The notes under the pieces: model-generated | Databases searched by the model: none | What the model was told of the DNA's origin: nothing | The model's input: the letters and a program-made list of their open reading frames with translations, nothing else | Shown here: positions 4,764 to 7,867 of the stretch, one piece after another | How positions within the stretch are numbered: position 1 is the stretch's first letter | Layout: each line of letters starts with the position of its first letter | DNA from: Bacteroidota bacterium | GTDB taxonomy: Bacteria; Bacteroidota; Bacteroidia; Chitinophagales; Chitinophagaceae | Assembly (NCBI GenBank): GCA_023433755.1 | Contig: JAEYUA010000229.1 | Span: forward strand, 1 to 7,867 | Direction of reading: 5' to 3' | DNA length: 7,867 nucleotides | Position numbers and translations under genes: made by a program

Positions 4764-6605
4764 TCAGTAAAGAAAAGACGCGGACCAGTATCTCCACTCC
4801 GCCCCATCAGCCGCATAAGCGCTATGCGGCTGATGCTTTTTGAGAACAACCGCATCCAGGATGCCTGCTTTCACCAGTTTATTTTTCCCTTCGTAAATGG
4901 ATTCCTGTACATCCTTCCTTTTCATCCAGGCCTCCTGGGGCGGCTCAAATCCTGTTTTATCCCTGCGCCAGGTAATGGAAGGAGGAAGCCGGTTCTCCAC
5001 TGCTTTTCTCAATAGCCATTTGGTCCACCCTTCGTGGATTTTGAGAGATGAAGGAAGACTGAAGAGGAAGGTGATGAGTTCATGATTGAGAAATGGAAGA
5101 CGCACCTCGGTGGCATGCGCCATACTGTTCCTGTCTGCCAGCTTCAATAACTCTCCAAGCCCGTGAATGAAAGTATTGAAAAATAATACCCCGTTCAGAT
5201 CGTGATGGATAGGCGTTGAATAATACAACTCACGCTTATGTGTATACGCGAAATCACGGTTGAGACCCTGGTGACGGTATGCTTTCTTAATCTTCCTTGC
5301 CTGGTGTATGCCTGCTGCAAAATCGGGGAAAAGCGCTGCCATTTTATTGACAGGCCCGAAAGTTTCTTTAACCCCAAGTTTGTGAGCAGCCTGTAATTCA
5401 CCGCTCATGTGCAACTTCTTTTCCCTGTACAATTCCTGCCAGTACCATTTATAATATTTGTGATAGCCTGCAAGTATCTCGTCAGCCCCCTGTCCATCCA
5501 ATAATACAGTTACACCATTCTGCCGTGCTGCTTCATAAACCCTGTACTGGGCCAGTACGCTGCCTGAACCAAAAGGCTCTTCCTGGTGGTGCATCACTTT
5601 TTGCATCAGTGAAGGAATATCTTCCCGGTCCATCTCCACCAGGTGGTGCCGTAGTTGGAACTGGCGGGCAACCTGGCAGGCATGTTCCGCTTCATTCCTG
5701 TCAAAATCATTGAAGACCGCGGTAAAACACTGGTGTTTGTATTGGGAAGAAGCAAGCGATTCAGCATAAGCCACAATAGCTGAACTGTCAAGCCCTCCAC
5801 TGAGACTGGTGCCGATCTCCACATCACTCCTTAAACGTTTTTGAATGGAATCTGAAAACAATTGATCAAAACGTGTGACCGACTCTTCCTCACTTATAGC
5901 AAGGGGCGTTTCCCGGTAGAGCCTCCAGTAATTTTCAACGGAGAGCTCGTGTGTAGCGCAACGGTAAACGAGGTAACTGGCAGCCGGCAAGCTGCTTATG
6001 TTTTTAAAAAATGTTTCTTCAGGTGCTGATGGATTGGAGCCATAACCAATGGTAATAAAATTATACAGCATCGAGGTATTAACCTCCTTTTCCAGGCCAA
6101 ACCTCCAGAGGGTTTTCATTTCAGATCCAAAAGCCAGTTGCTCATCATCATAAAAAAAATAAAAAGGCTTTTCACCCAAACGGTCGCGGGCTGCAAAAAC
6201 CGTCTTTTCTTGCTCATCCCAGATGGCGAAGGCGAACATGCCATCGAATCGCTGCAAACATTCAGTACCCCATTCGGCATAAGCAGCTACCAAAACTTCA
6301 GTATCTGAAGCAGAAATAAAGTCATATCCCTTACCCTTAAGTTCTGTCCGGATCTCTTCATAATTATACAACTCACCGTTATGCACAACCGTAAATCTGT
6401 CCAGGTAATGCATGGGCTGCTCAGCTTTTCCACTCAGGTCAATGATGCTTAAACGGTGATGGCCCAATGCTACTTGCTGAGCTGCATTGGTCCAGGTGCG
6501 CCCCCCTTGCGGGCCCCGGTGTGCAATACAGGAAAGACCTGCCTGCAGCCGCTCAACTGAAACCAACCGGCTGTTTTTACTGACTATGCCCGCTATACCA
6601 CACAT
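4764..6605 (-). CDS. asnB: Asparagine synthase (glutamine-hydrolysing), AsnB-type
   Basis: This 613-residue cytoplasmic amidotransferase hydrolyses glutamine and transfers the ammonia to an ATP-activated carboxylate, normally aspartate to give asparagine. The N-terminal class II glutaminase domain (about 1-210) starts with the processed nucleophile Cys2 (MCGIAGIV) and has Arg51 (HHRLSIID), Asn76-Gly77 (HNGELYN) and Asp101 (SDTEV). The synthetase domain (about 240-600) has the pyrophosphate loop SGGLDS at 269-274 and the GQGADE motif at 371-376. It is longer than E. coli AsnB (554 residues) and has Gln372 where E. coli AsnB has a conserved glutamate (GEGxDE). Such paralogues are often found in surface-polysaccharide loci and may amidate another substrate; no such genes are visible here. 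The ATG lies 3 bp after the DUF2911 stop codon, so the two are probably co-transcribed. The 3' end contains the terminator of the opposing gene. Confidence 0.93.
   Translation of the reverse strand: MCGIAGIVSKNSRLVSVERLQAGLSCIAHRGPQGGRTWTNAAQQVALGHHRLSIIDLSGKAEQPMHYLDRFTVVHNGELYNYEEIRTELKGKGYDFISASDTEVLVAAYAEWGTECLQRFDGMFAFAIWDEQEKTVFAARDRLGEKPFYFFYDDEQLAFGSEMKTLWRFGLEKEVNTSMLYNFITIGYGSNPSAPEETFFKNISSLPAASYLVYRCATHELSVENYWRLYRETPLAISEEESVTRFDQLFSDSIQKRLRSDVEIGTSLSGGLDSSAIVAYAESLASSQYKHQCFTAVFNDFDRNEAEHACQVARQFQLRHHLVEMDREDIPSLMQKVMHHQEEPFGSGSVLAQYRVYEAARQNGVTVLLDGQGADEILAGYHKYYKWYWQELYREKKLHMSGELQAAHKLGVKETFGPVNKMAALFPDFAAGIHQARKIKKAYRHQGLNRDFAYTHKRELYYSTPIHHDLNGVLFFNTFIHGLGELLKLADRNSMAHATEVRLPFLNHELITFLFSLPSSLKIHEGWTKWLLRKAVENRLPPSITWRRDKTGFEPPQEAWMKRKDVQESIYEGKNKLVKAGILDAVVLKKHQPHSAYAADGAEWRYWSASFLY
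4805..4841 (+). terminator. Intrinsic terminator of the PepSY-like gene, inside the asnB coding region
   Basis: A perfect 13-bp stem (4805-4817 with 4823-4835) with a 5-base loop AGCGC is followed by CTTTTT (4836-4841) on the plus strand. It begins 41 bases after the stop codon of the PepSY-like gene. On the opposite strand the hairpin is not followed by a U-run, so it should stop rightward transcripts only. It coincides with codons 591-601 of the asparagine synthase gene (HQPHSAYAADG). Confidence 0.85.
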
Positions 6606-6608
6606 TGT

Positions 6609-7229
6609 TTATTTGCTGAATTGAAAGGGCAAACGGGCTTCCACATCGTCCCAGGCTATTACTAATTCGGCAGCTTCGCCTGCATTGAGAAAGGCCATGG
6701 TGAAATATTCAACCGAACGGCTGGTTTTTACAGATGGTACCGTAAAGCGGTGCACATCTTTGGAAGCATCCAGGTTCAGTCCCCAGCTATTGAGATTGGA
6801 ATTAAAAACTATCGTCCATTTATCCTGCTGTGGAATACAGTACAGGATATATTTCCCCGGGCTCACTTTTTTTTCCTGGATGGTGACCGGCCGGAAGATC
6901 TCGATCTCTGTAGCCTCATTGGCGCCCAGGCGCCAGGGTTCGCCGTATTTCACGAGGTTTCCAAAAATCACACGCCCCTGCATGTGCGGCCTGCTGTAAA
7001 TGATCCTTGCAACCGGCAGTTCGGCATTGGAAGGAAATTTTGGATAGTCAACAGGATAGTAGATCATATCCATCGGCGACACATCAATATCGATATAGGG
7101 ATTACGCTGTTTTTTTACCGCCCCGTTGGAGTCCAGTACAATCCTGGTTTTGCTGGTTTCAGAGGGAGGCTCTGCTTTTTCATTACAGGCAAACCCGAAC
7201 AAAACAAAAAAGACCAGGAGATATTTCAT
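6609..7229 (-). CDS. DUF2911 family lipoprotein
   Basis: The protein has 206 residues with the start set at 7229. Residues 1-14 are a hydrophobic signal sequence (MKYLLVFFVLFGFA) followed by Cys15, giving a probable lipoprotein, although FGFAC is an imperfect lipobox. The charged stretch NEKAEPPSE after the cysteine would be compatible with a Bacteroidota surface-export signal. The DUF2911 core is clear: YSRPHMQGR (78-86), YGEPWRLGANEATEI (95-109), SPGKYILY (123-130) and a C-terminal FTMAF strand (176-180). The function of DUF2911 is unknown; a beta-sandwich envelope protein is likely. An in-frame ATG at 7346 would add 39 residues, bury the signal sequence and overlap the zwf stop, so I reject it. 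It is 3 bp upstream of asnB and probably in the same transcript. Confidence 0.85.
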   Translation of the reverse strand: MKYLLVFFVLFGFACNEKAEPPSETSKTRIVLDSNGAVKKQRNPYIDIDVSPMDMIYYPVDYPKFPSNAELPVARIIYSRPHMQGRVIFGNLVKYGEPWRLGANEATEIEIFRPVTIQEKKVSPGKYILYCIPQQDKWTIVFNSNLNSWGLNLDASKDVHRFTVPSVKTSRSVEYFTMAFLNAGEAAELVIAWDDVEARLPFQFSK

Positions 7230-7312
7230 TTTGAAAAAATAATGATTAGTAAAGCAATAAAAGATCACAGCCATTCCTTTGCAGCATGCGAACCTCCTAA
7301 CGAAAAACAATG

Positions 7313-7320
7313 CAAACTTA
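7313..7320 (-). promoter_or_regulatory. Weak candidate -7 element for the DUF2911-asnB pair
   Basis: In the 106-bp gap after zwf, the minus strand reads TAAGTTTG, which fits the Bacteroidota -7 consensus TAnnTTTG. I found no matching -33 TTG at the expected distance. The gap is too long to show simple coupling, so a local promoter is plausible but this element alone does not prove it. Confidence 0.25.
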
Positions 7321-7335
7321 TTGACTGCCGCTGAT

Positions 7336-7867
7336 TTATTTACCATCAGGCATCGTTACCCAGTGATGTCCATCTTTTGCTATCAATGCCTCTGCGTCTT
7401 CAGGCCCCCAGGTTCCCGGGGCATAATTGGGAAAATCAACCGCTTCCCTGTTTTCCCAACAGGTTTGTATGGGTTCAATGATTTTCCAGGCTGCTTCCAC
7501 CTGGTCGGCACGCATGAACAAAGTGGCATTTCCTTCAATCACATCCTCGAGCAAGGTTTCATAAGCTTCGGGGTGATCATCACCATATTCTTCCCAGTAA
7601 CTGAATACCATATCAACCGGTTGAAGCACCATGTGAGGTCCTGGTTTTTTGGCCTGGAACCTTAGCCTGATATCCATCTGCGGCTGTATGCTGATGGTGA
7701 TCCTGTTAGGCCTCCAGGTATGAACCGATTCAGCGGGAAAAGCATATTGCGGCGCCTGTTTGAATCGGACCGTTATGAGAGTTGATTTGGCCTGCAATGA
7801 TTTGCCTGTACGCACATAAAAAGGAACATTTTTCCAACGCCAGTTATCCACGAAAAATTTTACTGCC
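7336..7867 (-). CDS. zwf: Glucose-6-phosphate 1-dehydrogenase, C-terminal part (5' end beyond window)
   Basis: Only the last 177 residues are present; the frame stays open to the right edge, where it reads AVKFFVDNWRWKNVPFYVRTGK. That is the highly conserved C-terminal-domain segment of glucose-6-phosphate dehydrogenase, so the GTG at 7851 is internal and not the start. Further family features are ITISIQPQMDIRLRFQAKKPG, SYWEEYGDDHPEAYETLLEDVIEGNATLFMRADQVEAAW (shown here in pieces: YETLLEDVIEGN, FMRADQVEAAW) and the WGPEDAEALI tail. The full enzyme, about 500 residues, oxidises glucose-6-phosphate to the lactone with reduction of NADP in the oxidative pentose phosphate pathway. The NADP-binding and catalytic N-terminal half lies outside the window. 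No terminator hairpin follows its TAA, so read-through into the DUF2911 gene 106 bp downstream is possible. Confidence 0.95.
   Translation of the reverse strand, partial: AVKFFVDNWRWKNVPFYVRTGKSLQAKSTLITVRFKQAPQYAFPAESVHTWRPNRITISIQPQMDIRLRFQAKKPGPHMVLQPVDMVFSYWEEYGDDHPEAYETLLEDVIEGNATLFMRADQVEAAWKIIEPIQTCWENREAVDFPNYAPGTWGPEDAEALIAKDGHHWVTMPDGK

Noticed and set aside
6921..6934. GGCGCC-CA-GGCGCC inverted and direct repeat
   Set aside because: It lies in DUF2911 coding sequence, is short, and is explained by codons for the conserved LGANE region.
6750..7334. A 194-codon open frame on the plus strand opposite the DUF2911 gene
   Set aside because: The minus strand encodes a recognisable DUF2911 protein; the plus-strand product looks like low-order shadow sequence.
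7230..7346. N-terminal extension of the DUF2911 protein from an ATG at 7346
   Set aside because: It would overlap the zwf stop, add a cysteine- and aromatic-rich leader without homology, and place the lipoprotein signal sequence internally.

Overview
The window looks like an ordinary chromosomal segment from a Bacteroidota bacterium, most likely of the Chitinophagaceae type. The evidence is the set of families (TIGR02757/DUF2400, a PepSY-like secreted protein, a DUF2911 lipoprotein), genes packed with 0 to 3 bp gaps, start sites without clear Shine-Dalgarno sequences, and a TAnnTTTG-type -7 promoter element. The organism assignment is inferred from family content; no rRNA or marker gene is present. 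I see no prophage, CRISPR array, toxin-antitoxin pair, transposase or obvious defence system. The content is mainly housekeeping metabolism plus poorly characterised families.

Layout: bases 1-425 hold no gene that I can support. They contain a large imperfect inverted repeat (266-397) and a small hairpin (158-176). From 426 to 4030 four genes run on the minus strand, in transcription order: cystathionine gamma-synthase (4030 to 2891), a secreted S33-like alpha/beta hydrolase (2843 to 1926), an exported TraB/EreA-like protein (1922 to 1206) and a TIGR02757/DUF2400 protein (1205 to 426). Gaps are 47, 3 and 0 bp, so the last three are almost certainly one operon and the first may lead it. Bases 4031-4325 form a divergent intergenic region with two palindromes: a perfect 34-bp one over the likely synthase promoter and a perfect 16-bp one upstream of the rightward gene.

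The only rightward gene, a small secreted PepSY-like protein (4326-4763), converges on a glutamine-dependent asparagine synthase (6605 to 4764). The two stop codons abut as TGATCA. A strong intrinsic terminator for the rightward gene lies inside the synthase coding sequence (4805-4841). Upstream of the synthase, 3 bp away, is a DUF2911 lipoprotein (7229 to 6609), then a 106-bp gap, then the 3' end of glucose-6-phosphate dehydrogenase (zwf), which runs off the right edge.

Methionine biosynthesis (cystathionine), asparagine/amide synthesis and NADPH supply are represented, but the genes do not form one recognisable pathway. The most interesting signals are structural: the palindrome over a promoter, the terminator nested in a convergent gene, the strand-asymmetric inverted repeat downstream of the left operon, and a DNA-glycosylase-like signature in the DUF2400 protein.
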